From NCBI RefSeq assembly GCF_900106995.1, contig NZ_FNOK01000012.1, positions 1 through 64,000 on the forward strand: 64,000 nucleotides of DNA, written 5' to 3'. A program made the position numbers and the translations under genes. Shown here piece after piece: positions 23,808 to 32,167 of this stretch. Source of the DNA: Saccharopolyspora shandongensis (GTDB lineage Bacteria > Actinomycetota > Actinomycetes > Mycobacteriales > Pseudonocardiaceae). A model generated the notes under the pieces. It did no database searches. It saw only the letters and a list, made by a program, of their open reading frames with translations, and was not told where the DNA came from. Numbering within the stretch: position 1 is the first letter of the stretch; each line of letters begins with the position of its first letter.

Positions 23808-24095
23808 GTGCCCGCCAGGGCCTCGCTTGCGTACGACGAACGGATCGGCCGCACGGAGCGGATCGCCAGCCGAACCGGCTGGGACAACAGCGGTGGACAG
23901 ATCCACGGGACATGGCTTGATCGCTACGGGAAGGAGCACCGACTCGCCAGCGGGCAGCATCTCGAGGATGGTCGACGAGACAAGTGGGCGGTGGTGGCAG
24001 AGACGCGCGCGAAGAAGCTCGGCATCGGCAGGCCGCCTGGGCGTGCGGCCATCTCCGATCACATCGAGATCAAGTTCGGGACGGTTCCCGAGGGG
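23808..24095 (+). pseudogene. SCP1.201 (DddA-like) cytosine deaminase toxin, 3' end lost
   Basis: GTG 23808 has GGAG 5 nt upstream. The N-terminal part matches the family layout: 'SRTGWDNSGGQIHGTWLDRY', 'LASGQHLEDGRRDKWAVVAE', 'GRPPGRAAISDHIEIKF'. The HIE triplet is the H-x-E zinc/catalytic site of these deaminases. After 'IEIKFG' the match stops. The CxxC half is missing and the DNA becomes the 3' half of an Imm1 gene in another frame. A deletion therefore fused toxin and immunity genes, and the toxin cannot be active. Confidence 0.68.
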
Positions 24096-24325
24096 CCATC
24101 TGGTACTGGGGCGAGGGGGGTGCGACGCAGTGCTTCACGCGAGGACCAGGCCCAGTTGAGCGGCCTTGGTACCACAACACCGAGTTCCCGCCCTATTGCG
24201 AGATCCCGGCGAGCGACGTCCGCGCGGCGGTCAAGGAGTTCCTGCGGACAGCACGCCAGCCGAAGTGCGTCGGCTGGCAGTACGACCCCGCGTACACGGC
24301 AGTTTCGAACGAGCCTGGCTCCTGA
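24096..24325 (+). pseudogene. Imm1 immunity gene, 3' half only
   Basis: In a different frame from the toxin remnant the DNA reads 'AIWYWGEGGATQCFTRGPG', then 'EFPPYCEIPASDVRAAVKEF' and 'RQPKCVGWQYD', the C-terminal half of Imm1 proteins that neutralise deaminase toxins. It has no start of its own and ends at TGA 24323-24325. The junction to the toxin remnant lies around 24080-24100. Confidence 0.62.
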
Positions 24326-24372
24326 GCCCGTTCGGCACGGCGCAGTCGGTGGTGTCAGACAAACTGGCGGCC

Positions 24373-24873
24373 ATGCTCAGCACTGATCTGCCCACCTACG
24401 TTGACCCCGGATGGCGCCACGCCAGCTCGTCGGTGGAAATGGAGCAGGCGATCAGCGACGCGCTGGACAAGGGCGATTGCAACACCGCGGGGTGGTTGCA
24501 GTTCGGCCGGGACGTCGCGGCGGACCAGCCCGGTGATCACCAGCTTCGGGTTGTTGCAGATCCAGGTTCCGGTTACGCGGCGTTGCTGTGGTTCCTCAAC
24601 GTCGATCCCGAAGATCATCTAGGCGACCCACTCGCTCAGCACCTGTGGGTCACGTTCAACCCCGCGCCTCCGCTCGAGGCCCCTCGCTTGGCGAGTGACT
24701 ACGACACGGACCACTACCACGACAGGTTCACGGTCATCCCGATCGAACAGGCGCGTGAAGCGCTGCGGGAGTTCTGCCGGAGCGGTGGGCAGCGGCCGAC
24801 GTCGGTTCAATGGGTCGCCGGTGACTACTACGGCCGGATCATGCAGCGGCTTGCGGTGGCAGGCGCGGCATAG
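24373..24873 (+). CDS. Imm1-family immunity protein, intact copy
   Basis: 166 aa from ATG 24373; the frame is open upstream into the half-gene. The C-terminal 'IPIEQAREALREFCRSGGQR' followed by 'PTSVQWV' is the Imm1 signature, and 'AALLWFLN' and 'HLWVTFNPAPPLEAPRLASD' fit the family's beta core. It resembles, but is not identical to, the half-copy before it, so it may guard against a different deaminase. It appears orphaned: no intact toxin is nearby. Confidence 0.65.
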   Translation: MLSTDLPTYVDPGWRHASSSVEMEQAISDALDKGDCNTAGWLQFGRDVAADQPGDHQLRVVADPGSGYAALLWFLNVDPEDHLGDPLAQHLWVTFNPAPPLEAPRLASDYDTDHYHDRFTVIPIEQAREALREFCRSGGQRPTSVQWVAGDYYGRIMQRLAVAGAA

Positions 24874-24890
24874 CGTGCACATGGCGCGGT

Positions 24891-24946
24891 GGCCTGACCA
24901 GGGTGAAACACAACGGTGGCGGCTCCCGGCCGGGGGCCGCCACCGT
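24891..24946. repeat. Direct repeat copy B (duplicated moaB2 end and terminator)
   Basis: 55/56 identical to 23360-23415, in the same orientation, 1,531 bp away. Includes a TGA and the full hairpin although no moaB2 precedes it. It marks the right end of the toxin/immunity islet and still serves as a terminator between the Imm1 gene and the convergent small gene at 24976. Confidence 0.95.
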
Positions 24947-24975
24947 CGTGTTCTCACGGGCTTTTTCCGTTCGGG

Positions 24976-25254
24976 TCAGGGGGTTTTCGGCGGTTCCGCG
25001 CCGCCTTCCGGGCCCTTCTCGTCGGGGCCCTTCGGGGGCTCGCCGTCCGGGTGGTCGTCCCGCTTGATCATGCCCTCGACCTTGTGGCTGACGCTCTCGA
25101 TCTTGTCGTGGTACTTCCCGCCGGTGGCCTTGTCCAGACTCGACTTGGCCGCGTCGAGCCCCTTCGCAGCGCTCGGACCTGCCTTCTCGGCCAGTTCTCC
25201 GGCCTTGCCCTTGGCCTGGTTGGCCAGTTCCTTGGCCTTGTCCAGGAAACTCAT
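24976..25254 (-). CDS. MT0933-type antitoxin-like protein, 92 aa
   Basis: The N-terminus 'MSFLDKAKELANQAKGKAGE' with repeated Ala-Lys-Gly helices is typical of the MT0933 antitoxin family (Rv0909-like). The second half is Pro/Gly/Glu-rich and disordered. No partner toxin is adjacent. Many such proteins are encoded alone, so an antitoxin role is only a family label. AGAGATGAG lies at the start. Confidence 0.7.
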   Translation of the reverse strand: MSFLDKAKELANQAKGKAGELAEKAGPSAAKGLDAAKSSLDKATGGKYHDKIESVSHKVEGMIKRDDHPDGEPPKGPDEKGPEGGAEPPKTP

Positions 25255-25403
25255 CTCTCGCCTCCCGTGGCTTTGACACCCGGTGAGCCACGCCTGGCGC
25301 CGCTCCCGCAGCCTCGACGTCTAGCAGCTTCAACTGTAACCGACTTCACACCTGCGTCCGGCAGTCCGTCCACGCAATCGTGGCGATGGGGGACGATGGA
25401 GGC

Positions 25404-25589
25404 GTGACCGCGAACGATTCCGGCAAGACCCCCGATCCCGCCGAGCGGGAACGGCGGCGCAAGCTCGCCGAGATCTTCGGCGACGTCCTCCCCGAGGCCA
25501 CCTCCGACGACCGCCCGGACCGGGCCCCCGCAGGCGACGACGAGCGCTGGTACCGGGAGAACCGGCCGCCGCACCACGACGCGCGCTGA
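25404..25589 (+). CDS. Small conserved actinobacterial protein, 61 aa
   Basis: Start GTG 25404 preferred; ATG 25386 in the same frame would add 6 residues. Core 'DPAERERRRKLAEIFGDVLPE' then an acidic Pro-rich tail ending 'RWYRENRPPHHDAR'. Proteins of this shape are found beside mscL in related genomes. Function unknown. It converges on mscL with a 13-nt gap. Confidence 0.6.
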   Translation: MTANDSGKTPDPAERERRRKLAEIFGDVLPEATSDDRPDRAPAGDDERWYRENRPPHHDAR

Positions 25590-25602
25590 GCCCGGCGGGG
25601 GC

Positions 25603-26064
25603 TCACTTCTGCTGGCCGTTGCCCGAGACGCTCGTCTTCTCCTCGCTCACGGCGAGGCCCTCGACCTTCGGCAGGCCCTGCTCGCGGCGCAGCAGGTCGC
25701 GGATCTCCTGCAGCAGTTCGACGTCGGTCGGGTCGACCGGGGCCTCCTCCTGGCCCTTCTTGCGGCGCTCCGTGAGCTTCTTCATCGGCAGCACGAACAG
25801 GAAGTACACGACCGCCGCCGTGATGAAGAACGTGATCACCGCGTTGATCACCGCGGCGAAGTCGATGATCGACGCCTCGTTGCCGACGCGCAGCTGGATG
25901 CTCAGGCCGGTGACGTTGCCGCCCCCGGTGGCGGCGATGATCGGCTTGATGATGCTGGTGGTGAACGACGTGACCAGCGCGGTGAACGCGCTACCGACGA
26001 CCACGGCGACGGCCAGTTCGATCACGTTGCCGCGCATCAGGAAGTCCTTGAAGCCCTTGAGCAC
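25603..26064 (-). CDS. mscL: Large-conductance mechanosensitive channel MscL
   Basis: 153 aa from GTG 26064, preceded by AGGAG. 'LKGFKDFLMRGNVIELAVAV' is the N-terminal amphipathic helix and first membrane span, with the Gly/Ala-rich pore lining. A second span lies at about residues 66-90 ('INAVITFFITAAVVYFLFVL'). The charged cytoplasmic helix follows. It opens on membrane tension to release solutes. An extended C-terminus (about residues 100-153) is longer than in E. coli. The position after moaB2 follows the mycobacterial order. Confidence 0.94.
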   Translation of the reverse strand: MLKGFKDFLMRGNVIELAVAVVVGSAFTALVTSFTTSIIKPIIAATGGGNVTGLSIQLRVGNEASIIDFAAVINAVITFFITAAVVYFLFVLPMKKLTERRKKGQEEAPVDPTDVELLQEIRDLLRREQGLPKVEGLAVSEEKTSVSGNGQQK

Positions 26065-26185
26065 GCTGGGAGCTCCTCTCCAGAGCATGGGTGTGTCCGG
26101 GCGAACGCCGGTTCGAAAGATGCGACGTCCGGGGCACGGATGGATGACGCGCCGAATCGATAGGGGATCGGCGCGTGGCGTGTAC

Positions 26186-26836
26186 TCAGCGGAGGGTAAC
26201 GGTGACCGATTGGCTCAGGGCGGCCGCGGCGACCGTAGCAGCGGCCTGCTCCGGAAGCCCCACGAAGATCAGTCTGCCCTGTTCCCGGTGGCCCTGCGGG
26301 GCTTGTACGGCGACGACTCGGACGTCCTCCGCGAGCACCGAAGCCGCGCCCGATCGAGTGAGGTTTGTGACGAGGTCCACTCGTCTGCCCGGCACCAGGA
26401 AGTCCGCCACCTCGGGGTCGGCGAGGCGGACCGGCGCGGCCGCCGTCCCGCCTCCACCGGAGGCCACCGCTGGACCGTTGAACCGGGCATCGGTCAGCGG
26501 CTCGCCGTTGCGCGCGGCGCTGCCGAGCACCCGGCCCTCGGCGGTCGCGATGTCGCGCAACGCGCCGTCCGGGACCAGGTCGGCGGGCAGCTCGCGGCGC
26601 GCCACGTCCGCCTTCGACAGGACCCGGCCGGGTGCCAGATCGCGGGCGGCGACGAGAACCGCTACGCGTGATTCCGGCGGTCCGTGACGTGGTTGCACGG
26701 CCAGTCCGGCGGCGAGCAGCAGCAGCGCCACGGCGGCCACCCTGCGCAGGGCGTGCAGTCGAAAGCCCGGCCGGCCAAGGAAAAGCGTGCCGATGCGGTG
26801 CAGTGCTGTCGGGTTGAGACGGTCCTTCGGTGCCAT
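26186..26836 (-). CDS. SAF-domain membrane protein (RcpC/CpaB-like)
   Basis: 216 aa. One membrane helix at about residues 30-47 ('VAAVALLLLAAGLAVQ'), then a SAF domain: 'VAVLVAARDLAPGRVLSKAD' and 'VLGSAARNGEPLTDARF', followed by 'FLVPGRRVDLVT'. Related CpaB/RcpC proteins support Flp pilus assembly or anchor in the envelope. No pilus genes are near, so this is probably the stand-alone actinobacterial form. Its function is unproven. Confidence 0.75.
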   Translation of the reverse strand: MAPKDRLNPTALHRIGTLFLGRPGFRLHALRRVAAVALLLLAAGLAVQPRHGPPESRVAVLVAARDLAPGRVLSKADVARRELPADLVPDGALRDIATAEGRVLGSAARNGEPLTDARFNGPAVASGGGGTAAAPVRLADPEVADFLVPGRRVDLVTNLTRSGAASVLAEDVRVVAVQAPQGHREQGRLIFVGLPEQAAATVAAAALSQSVTVTLR

Positions 26837-27047
26837 GATCCACTCCTCGCTCGCGTTGGTCGACGAACTCCGAAGTTAGGGAGTCGTCGACCAGAGCGGG
26901 AGGGGGAAGCGGAAATCTGTGGACAAACCGGTCCTCTGTGGACAACTCGGCTCACCCGGACGGATTGCCCCCTGGGCGGAGTGGATCACCCTGCGCACAC
27001 GAAATCGCCGACCGCGGCGACTGCGGTCGGCGAACCGGAGGCGGGGA

Positions 27048-27359
27048 TCAGGAAGCGGCGGCCGTGGTGGTCGAGGAGCTGCTGCTCGAAGACGACGAGC
27101 TCGACTCGGAGGACTTGCTGCTGCTCGACGACGAGGAGGAGGACGACGAGTTGCTGCTCGTGGTCGAGGACGACGAGTTCGACGACCGGTTGTCGGTGCG
27201 GTAGAAGCCCGAGCCCTTGAACACGATGCCCACGGCGTTGAACAGCTTGCGGAGCCGGCCGGTGCAATTCGGGCACTCGGTGAGCGAGTCCTCGCTGAAC
27301 GACTGCACCGCCTCGAACCGGTGATCACATTCGGTGCAGGCGTACTGGTAAGTGGGCAC
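27048..27359 (-). CDS. FmdB-type zinc-ribbon protein with poly-serine tail
   Basis: 103 aa from GTG 27359. 'MPTYQYACTECDHRFEAVQS' with CTEC and CPNC forms the zinc ribbon (residues 8-34). The family continues to 'GSGFYRTDN' at about residue 58. The last 45 residues are almost pure Ser/Thr, interrupted by 'SKSSESS'. FmdB-like proteins are small regulators of unknown target. The order fmdB-FTHF ligase-galU matches mycobacteria. Confidence 0.85.
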   Translation of the reverse strand: MPTYQYACTECDHRFEAVQSFSEDSLTECPNCTGRLRKLFNAVGIVFKGSGFYRTDNRSSNSSSSTTSSNSSSSSSSSSSSKSSESSSSSSSSSSSTTTAAAS

Positions 27360-27456
27360 GGCCGTGAACCTCCGACATCTCGTCTTGGCACTCGAACTGC
27401 AGGAGTGCTAATACGATAATGCGTCACGTTGGGTGCCCAGTGCAAACACTCCTATG

Positions 27457-28053
27457 TCACATGGGTAGCGCCACGATCCCTCGACCAGGTGTCAGCACGC
27501 TCGTCATCCGCACGTCGTGCGCTTCTCCGGGCAGCTCGGCGACGAACTCCTGGTCCCGGACGACGCCGATCCGCGGCGCGTCCGGCGCGGCCATCGGCAG
27601 CGACCGGTCGTAGTGACCGGCGCCACGCCCCAGCCGAACGCCCCGGTGGTCCACGCCCAGCGCGGGCACCAGCAGCGCGTCGGCCTCGCCGATCGCGGCC
27701 GGGCCCAACCGCTCGCCGGCCGGTTCCAGCAGGCCGAACCCCGCAGGCCGCAGCGAATCCGGGCCGGTGAACTCCGCCCACTCCAGCGGCCCGTTGCGAA
27801 CCACGACCGGCAGCAGCACCCGCAGCCCGGCGTCGCGCAGCGCGTCGAGCGTGCCGGGCGACCCCGGCTCGCCGCCGACCGGGACGTACGCCGTGACGGT
27901 CCGCACCTGCTGTCCGTCCAGCCAGCGCAGCAACGCCTCCTCCAGCGCCGTGGCCTCGGACGATCGGGCGTCCTCGGCGACGTTCCGGCGCGCTTGGAGC
28001 AACGCACGGCGCCACTCGGACTTGGTAGCAAGCGATTCGTCCAGTGAGCTCAC
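27457..28053 (-). CDS. 5-formyltetrahydrofolate cyclo-ligase
   Basis: 198 aa from GTG 28053. Converts 5-formyl-THF to 5,10-methenyl-THF with ATP. N-terminal 'KSEWRRALLQARRNV' carries the basic ATP-site residues. The central 'LVPALGVDHRGVRLGRGAGHYDRSL' is the family signature. Divergent from galU with only 37 nt between, so promoters must overlap or be leaderless. Confidence 0.88.
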   Translation of the reverse strand: MSSLDESLATKSEWRRALLQARRNVAEDARSSEATALEEALLRWLDGQQVRTVTAYVPVGGEPGSPGTLDALRDAGLRVLLPVVVRNGPLEWAEFTGPDSLRPAGFGLLEPAGERLGPAAIGEADALLVPALGVDHRGVRLGRGAGHYDRSLPMAAPDAPRIGVVRDQEFVAELPGEAHDVRMTSVLTPGRGIVALPM

Positions 28054-28090
28054 AAGTCCACTCTAGGGCTGCCCGATAGGCTCCCTGGCC

Positions 28091-28993
28091 ATGAGCAGCC
28101 CGACGAGCACGCCCAAAGCGTTCCGGACCGCCATCGTGCCCGCAGCCGGTCTGGGAACCCGGTTCCTGCCGACGACGAAGGCGGTGCCGAAGGAGTTGCT
28201 CCCGGTCGTCGACACCCCCGGGATCGAACTGGTGGCCGCCGAGGCCGCCGAAGCCGGCGCGCAGCGCCTGGTCATCGTGACCTCGCCGGAGAAGCGCGCG
28301 GTCACCGAGTACTTCCAGCCGCAACCCGAGCTGGAGCAGACCCTCAAGGACCGGGGCAAGGACGAGTTGCTGGCGAAGGTCCGCCGCGGGCCGGCGCTGA
28401 TCGCCGCGGAGACCGCGCTGCAGGAGCGGGCCCTCGGCCTCGGCCACGCCGTGGGCTGCGCGGAACCGAACCTGACCGATGACGACGACGCGGTCGCGGT
28501 GCTGCTGCCCGACGACCTCGTGCTGCCGCGCGGCGTGCTCACGCGGATGGCCGAGGTGCGCACCCGCTTCGGCGGCAGCGTGCTGTGCGCGTTCGACGTG
28601 CCGCGCGAGCAGATCTCCGCCTACGGCATCTTCGACGTCACCGACACCGATGACGACGATGTCAAGCAGGTCCGCGGCATGGTCGAGAAGCCCGCGCCGG
28701 ACGAGGCCCCGTCCACCTTCGCCGCCGCCGGTCGCTACCTGCTGGACCGCGCGGTCTTCGACGCGCTCAAGCGCATCCAGCCAGGTGCCGGAGGCGAGCT
28801 CCAGCTCACCGATGCCGTAGCGTTGTTGATCTCTGAAGGGCACCCGGTGCACGTGGTGGTTCATCGCGGTGCGCGACACGACTTGGGAAATCCTGGCGGT
28901 TTCCTCAAAGCTGCGGTGGACTTCGCGCTAGAGGATCCCGAGTACGGGCCGGACTTGCGAGACTGGCTCGTCGAACGGATGAGCAGGAGCTAA
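28091..28993 (+). CDS. galU: UTP-glucose-1-phosphate uridylyltransferase
   Basis: 300 aa from ATG 28091. N-terminal 'AAGLGTRFLPTTKAVPKELL' is the nucleotide-binding signature. 'GLGHAVGCAEP' and 'LLPDDLVL' form the uridine/metal site and 'EKPAPDEAPS' the sugar site. Makes UDP-glucose for glycans and for GalT. Followed by the glp gene with a 46-nt gap. Confidence 0.93.
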   Translation: MSSPTSTPKAFRTAIVPAAGLGTRFLPTTKAVPKELLPVVDTPGIELVAAEAAEAGAQRLVIVTSPEKRAVTEYFQPQPELEQTLKDRGKDELLAKVRRGPALIAAETALQERALGLGHAVGCAEPNLTDDDDAVAVLLPDDLVLPRGVLTRMAEVRTRFGGSVLCAFDVPREQISAYGIFDVTDTDDDDVKQVRGMVEKPAPDEAPSTFAAAGRYLLDRAVFDALKRIQPGAGGELQLTDAVALLISEGHPVHVVVHRGARHDLGNPGGFLKAAVDFALEDPEYGPDLRDWLVERMSRS

Positions 28994-29039
28994 CACGCTG
29001 CGCCAGGCCACGGCTCGGCCACGTGGGAAGAGGTCAGCC

Positions 29040-30263
29040 ATGAGGTCAGTGGACGAGCAGCTCGCACGCGTACTCACGGCAGCCGTCCGGCCCGCGCCCG
29101 TCCGGGTCGCGATCTCCGAGGCGCAGGGCCTGCTGTGCGCCGAAGAGGTCGTCGCCGAGCAGGCACTGCCCGGATTCGACCAGGCCGCGGTCGACGGCTA
29201 CGCGGTGCGCAGCGTCGACGTGCAGCCGGCCGCCGACGAGTCGACCGTGCTGCCGGTCGTCGGGGAGATCCCGGTCGGGTCGCGGCAGCCGCGCCGGTTG
29301 CAGCCGGGGCAGGCGGTTCGGGTGGTCACCGGTGCGCCGCTGCCGACGCTGGCCGACGCGGTGGTGCCGCTGGCGTACACCGACGAGCACCCGGCGAAGG
29401 TCACGGTGCGGCAGGCGGTGCCGTCGGCGGCGTTCGTCCGCCGCACCGGCGAGGACGTGCAGACCGGCGACGTGGCGGTGCGCCGCGGCGCACCGATCGG
29501 CGCGGCGCAGGTCGGGCTGCTGGCGGCGGTGGGCCGCAACAAGGTGCTGGTGCACCCGCGGCCGCGGGTGTCGGTGATCTCGGTCGGCGACGAGCTGGTG
29601 GACGTCGATCGCACGCCCGGGCAGGGCCAGGTCTACGACGTCAACTCCTACGCGCTGGCCGCCGCCGCGCGCGACGCGGGCGCCGAGGTGACCCGCGTCG
29701 GCATCGTCAACAGCGACCCGCGCCGGCTGCGCGAGGTCGTCGAAGGGCGGCTGCTGCTGTCCGAGATCGTGGTGATCGCCGGCGGCGCGGGCGGCGCGGC
29801 GGGCAACGAGGTCCGGGCGGCCCTGGCCGACCTGGGGCAGCTCGACGCGACCCGGGTGGCCATGCAGCCCGGCTCGGTGCAGGGCTTCGGCCGGCTCGGC
29901 CCGGACGAGATCCCGACCTTCGTGCTGCCCAGCAACCCGGTGAGCGCGCTGGTCGTCTTCGAGGTGCTGGTGCGGCCGCTGATCCGCGCCGCGCTCGGCA
30001 AGATCAACCCGCACCGCCGCACCGTGTCCGCCGAGCTGATCACCCCGATCAGCTCCGCGAAGGGGCGCCGCGGCTTCCTCCGCGGCCAGCTGCTGCGCGA
30101 CCCGAAGAACGGCTCCTACCTGGTGCAACCGCTGGGCACCTCGGGCTCGCACCTGCTGGCGTCGCTGGCCGAGGCGAACTGCCTGGTGGTGGTCGACGAG
30201 GACACCACCGAAGTCGCGGCCGGCGAGGACGTGCAGGTCCGGTTCCTCTCGCAGCGCGCGTGA
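29040..30263 (+). CDS. glp: MoeA/gephyrin-like protein (Glp)
   Basis: 407 aa. 'PGFDQAAVDGYAVRS' near residue 45 and 'ISVGDELVD' with 'GQVYDVNSYAL' are MoeA signatures, followed by a C-terminal beta barrel. The molybdopterin-domain Asp/Thr of true MoeA is replaced by 'VIAGGAGGAAGNEV'. In corynebacteria this gene encodes Glp, which binds FtsZ and the membrane receptor GlpR. Here a GlpR-like gene lies 0.9 kb downstream, so a division role is more likely than cofactor synthesis. Confidence 0.8.
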   Translation: MRSVDEQLARVLTAAVRPAPVRVAISEAQGLLCAEEVVAEQALPGFDQAAVDGYAVRSVDVQPAADESTVLPVVGEIPVGSRQPRRLQPGQAVRVVTGAPLPTLADAVVPLAYTDEHPAKVTVRQAVPSAAFVRRTGEDVQTGDVAVRRGAPIGAAQVGLLAAVGRNKVLVHPRPRVSVISVGDELVDVDRTPGQGQVYDVNSYALAAAARDAGAEVTRVGIVNSDPRRLREVVEGRLLLSEIVVIAGGAGGAAGNEVRAALADLGQLDATRVAMQPGSVQGFGRLGPDEIPTFVLPSNPVSALVVFEVLVRPLIRAALGKINPHRRTVSAELITPISSAKGRRGFLRGQLLRDPKNGSYLVQPLGTSGSHLLASLAEANCLVVVDEDTTEVAAGEDVQVRFLSQRA

Positions 30264-30270
30264 GCCACCG

Positions 30271-30936
30271 ATGCAGCCCGCCGACGCCGATGGGTTCCCG
30301 ATCGGCCGCCACCCCGGCTGGCCGGCGCGACTCGGCCCGCTGATCACCGCGGGGGGCGCCGTCGCGCTGCGCCCGCCCCGGCTGCGCGACGGCTCCGCCT
30401 GGAGCCGGATCAGGCTGCAAGATCGCGCCTACCTGCAGGAGTGGGAGCCCACCGCGGTCGGCGGCTGGCAGGAGCGGAACGCGCGGATGGCCTGGCCCGC
30501 CCAGTGGAGCGCGCTGCGCGGCATGGCCCGCCGCGGCCAGGCAATGCCGTTCAGCATCACCGTCGACGGCGATTTCGCCGGCCAGCTGACGGTTGGCAAC
30601 ATCGTCCGCGGCGCGCTGCGCTCCGGGTGGATCGGCTACTGGGTGGCCGCGCGGCTGGCCGGCGGCGGGGTCGCCACGGCGGCCGTCGCGCTGGCGGTGG
30701 ACCACTGCTTCGGCTCGGTCGGGCTGCACCGGCTGGAGGCCACGGTGCGGCCCGAGAACCAGCCGAGCGTGCGGGTCCTGGAGAAGTCCGGTTTCCGCCG
30801 CGAAGGGCTGTTCCACCGGTACCTGGACGTGGCGGGCGCCTGGCGGGACCACTACGTGTACGCCCTGACCATCGAGGAGATCCCCGAAGGCGCGGTGCAC
30901 AGGCTGATCCAGGCGGGCGGCGCGAGCAGGCCCTGA
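30271..30936 (+). CDS. RimJ-like GNAT N-acetyltransferase
   Basis: 221 aa, 7 nt after glp. The GNAT fold is seen in 'WIGYWVAARLAGGGVATAAV' (acetyl-CoA binding loop) and 'GLHRLEATVRPENQPSVRVL' with 'SGFRREGLFHRYL'. This type acetylates protein N-termini (RimJ/RimL class). Gene order galU-glp-rimJ matches mycobacteria (galU-moeA-rimJ). Confidence 0.85.
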   Translation: MQPADADGFPIGRHPGWPARLGPLITAGGAVALRPPRLRDGSAWSRIRLQDRAYLQEWEPTAVGGWQERNARMAWPAQWSALRGMARRGQAMPFSITVDGDFAGQLTVGNIVRGALRSGWIGYWVAARLAGGGVATAAVALAVDHCFGSVGLHRLEATVRPENQPSVRVLEKSGFRREGLFHRYLDVAGAWRDHYVYALTIEEIPEGAVHRLIQAGGASRP

Positions 30937-31205
30937 CGCCGAGATCTTGATCACGCACGGTCACTGCCAACCCCGCGCCAAGCGGCCGAAATTGCCCCGA
31001 ACGGCCGCACGATCGAATGCGTTCGGCGGTACGGAAGTCGACACGCCGGTGTCGATGTTGCCGCTGGCTGCTCTGAACGTGCGGTTTTCTTGTCCCTGGG
31101 GAACCACTGTGACTCGGCGTGGCTCCGAGACAGAAGTGGCTGATGTGATTAGCGTGGCGATCGCAGACTCGTGTGCTGCCGGTGGCCAGGGGGAGGTGGC
31201 GAGGC

Positions 31206-31982
31206 ATGCCCAGCTCGTTGATCTTCGCCGCTCTGGCGGCGGCGTGGCTGGTGGTACTGGTTCCGATGTTCGCCCGCCGTCGCCAAGAAGTGTCCAAGAC
31301 CACCGACTCCGCGCTGGCCGCACGGGTTGTGCGGCGAGGCAGCGGACGGCGACCGGCGACGCCCGGAGCCGCGACAACCGACGAGGTGGAGGAGGCTTTC
31401 GGGATGCCTGACACCGACCGGGACGAGGCCCTCGAAGAGATCGAAGAGCACGAGGCCGACGGCTCGTGGCGACGGGTGCACAGCGACGACGTCCGGGCCG
31501 GGCGTCGATACCGCCCCGGCCGGGGTGGCTTCGATCCGGAAGCCGCCGCGCTGGCCGCGCGCGTGAAGTACGCCCGTCGGCAGCGCATCGTGCTCGTCAT
31601 GCTGCTGCTGGCCGTGACCACCGCGTTGCTGGCCGCCATGGTGTGGCCGGTCCTGTGGTGGGTGCACGGCATCACCGACCTGTCGACCGTGGGCTACCTC
31701 ACGTACCTGCGCCGCCAGGTCCGCATCGAAGAGGACGTCCGCAGCCGGCGGCTGGCCAGGATGGGCGGTGAGCACGACGAGTACGGCGAGTACGACGACG
31801 CCGAGATCGACGATGAGCACGTCGACGAGTACGACGAGGGCGACGACCGCGAGGATGGTCGCCCTGCGGACCGCCGATCGGGCTCGAACGCGGTGCGCGT
31901 GGAGATCGACGACGAGGATCCCATGTTCGATGAGCTGGACGAACGCACCTGGGAGCCCTACCGGCGAGCCTCCGGCGAGTAG
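31206..31982 (+). CDS. GlpR/SepX-like membrane division protein
   Basis: 258 aa from ATG 31206. Helix at residues 3-22 ('SLIFAALAAAWLVVLVPMFA'), a charged cytosolic region, two more hydrophobic stretches at about 120-155, and a very acidic C-terminus rich in Glu-Tyr-Asp-Asp. It ends in 'DELDERTWEPYRRASGE'. This matches SepX of Streptomyces and GlpR of corynebacteria, a receptor for Glp at the division septum. The location just after glp-rimJ supports it. Confidence 0.78.
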   Translation: MPSSLIFAALAAAWLVVLVPMFARRRQEVSKTTDSALAARVVRRGSGRRPATPGAATTDEVEEAFGMPDTDRDEALEEIEEHEADGSWRRVHSDDVRAGRRYRPGRGGFDPEAAALAARVKYARRQRIVLVMLLLAVTTALLAAMVWPVLWWVHGITDLSTVGYLTYLRRQVRIEEDVRSRRLARMGGEHDEYGEYDDAEIDDEHVDEYDEGDDREDGRPADRRSGSNAVRVEIDDEDPMFDELDERTWEPYRRASGE

Positions 31983-32056
31983 GCCGCGACCCTTTAGAGG
32001 GGGGTGCTGCGAAGGCTGTTTTCGGGCCTTGCTAAGCTTTCGTCAGCACTCAGTAA

Positions 32057-32129
32057 GGGGCTGTAGCGCAGTTGGTAGCGCGTCTCGTTCGCATCGAGAA
32101 GGTCAGGGGTTCGATTCCCCTCAGCTCCA
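32057..32129 (+). tRNA. tRNA-Ala (anticodon CGC)
   Basis: 73 nt. Acceptor GGGGCTG / CAGCTCC, D stem GCGC, anticodon stem TCTCG/CGAGA with loop TTCGCAT (anticodon CGC), T stem AGGGG/CCCCT with loop TTCGATT. Reads GCG codons. CCA is not encoded. Its 3' end faces a 17-kb variable region that has no counterpart in the mycobacterial order. Confidence 0.94.
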
Positions 32130-32141
32130 CTCCACGATTGG

Positions 32142-32167
32142 AAACGCCCTGCTCACGCAGGGCGTTT
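32142..32167 (+). terminator. Terminator of tRNA-Ala
   Basis: Perfect 10-bp stem AAACGCCCTG / CAGGGCGTTT around a 6-nt loop, starting 12 nt after the tRNA. Confidence 0.85.

Noticed and set aside
21215..23887. 890-aa antisense frame over pepD and moaB2
   Set aside because: High-GC codon shadow of well-identified genes; no domain recognisable.
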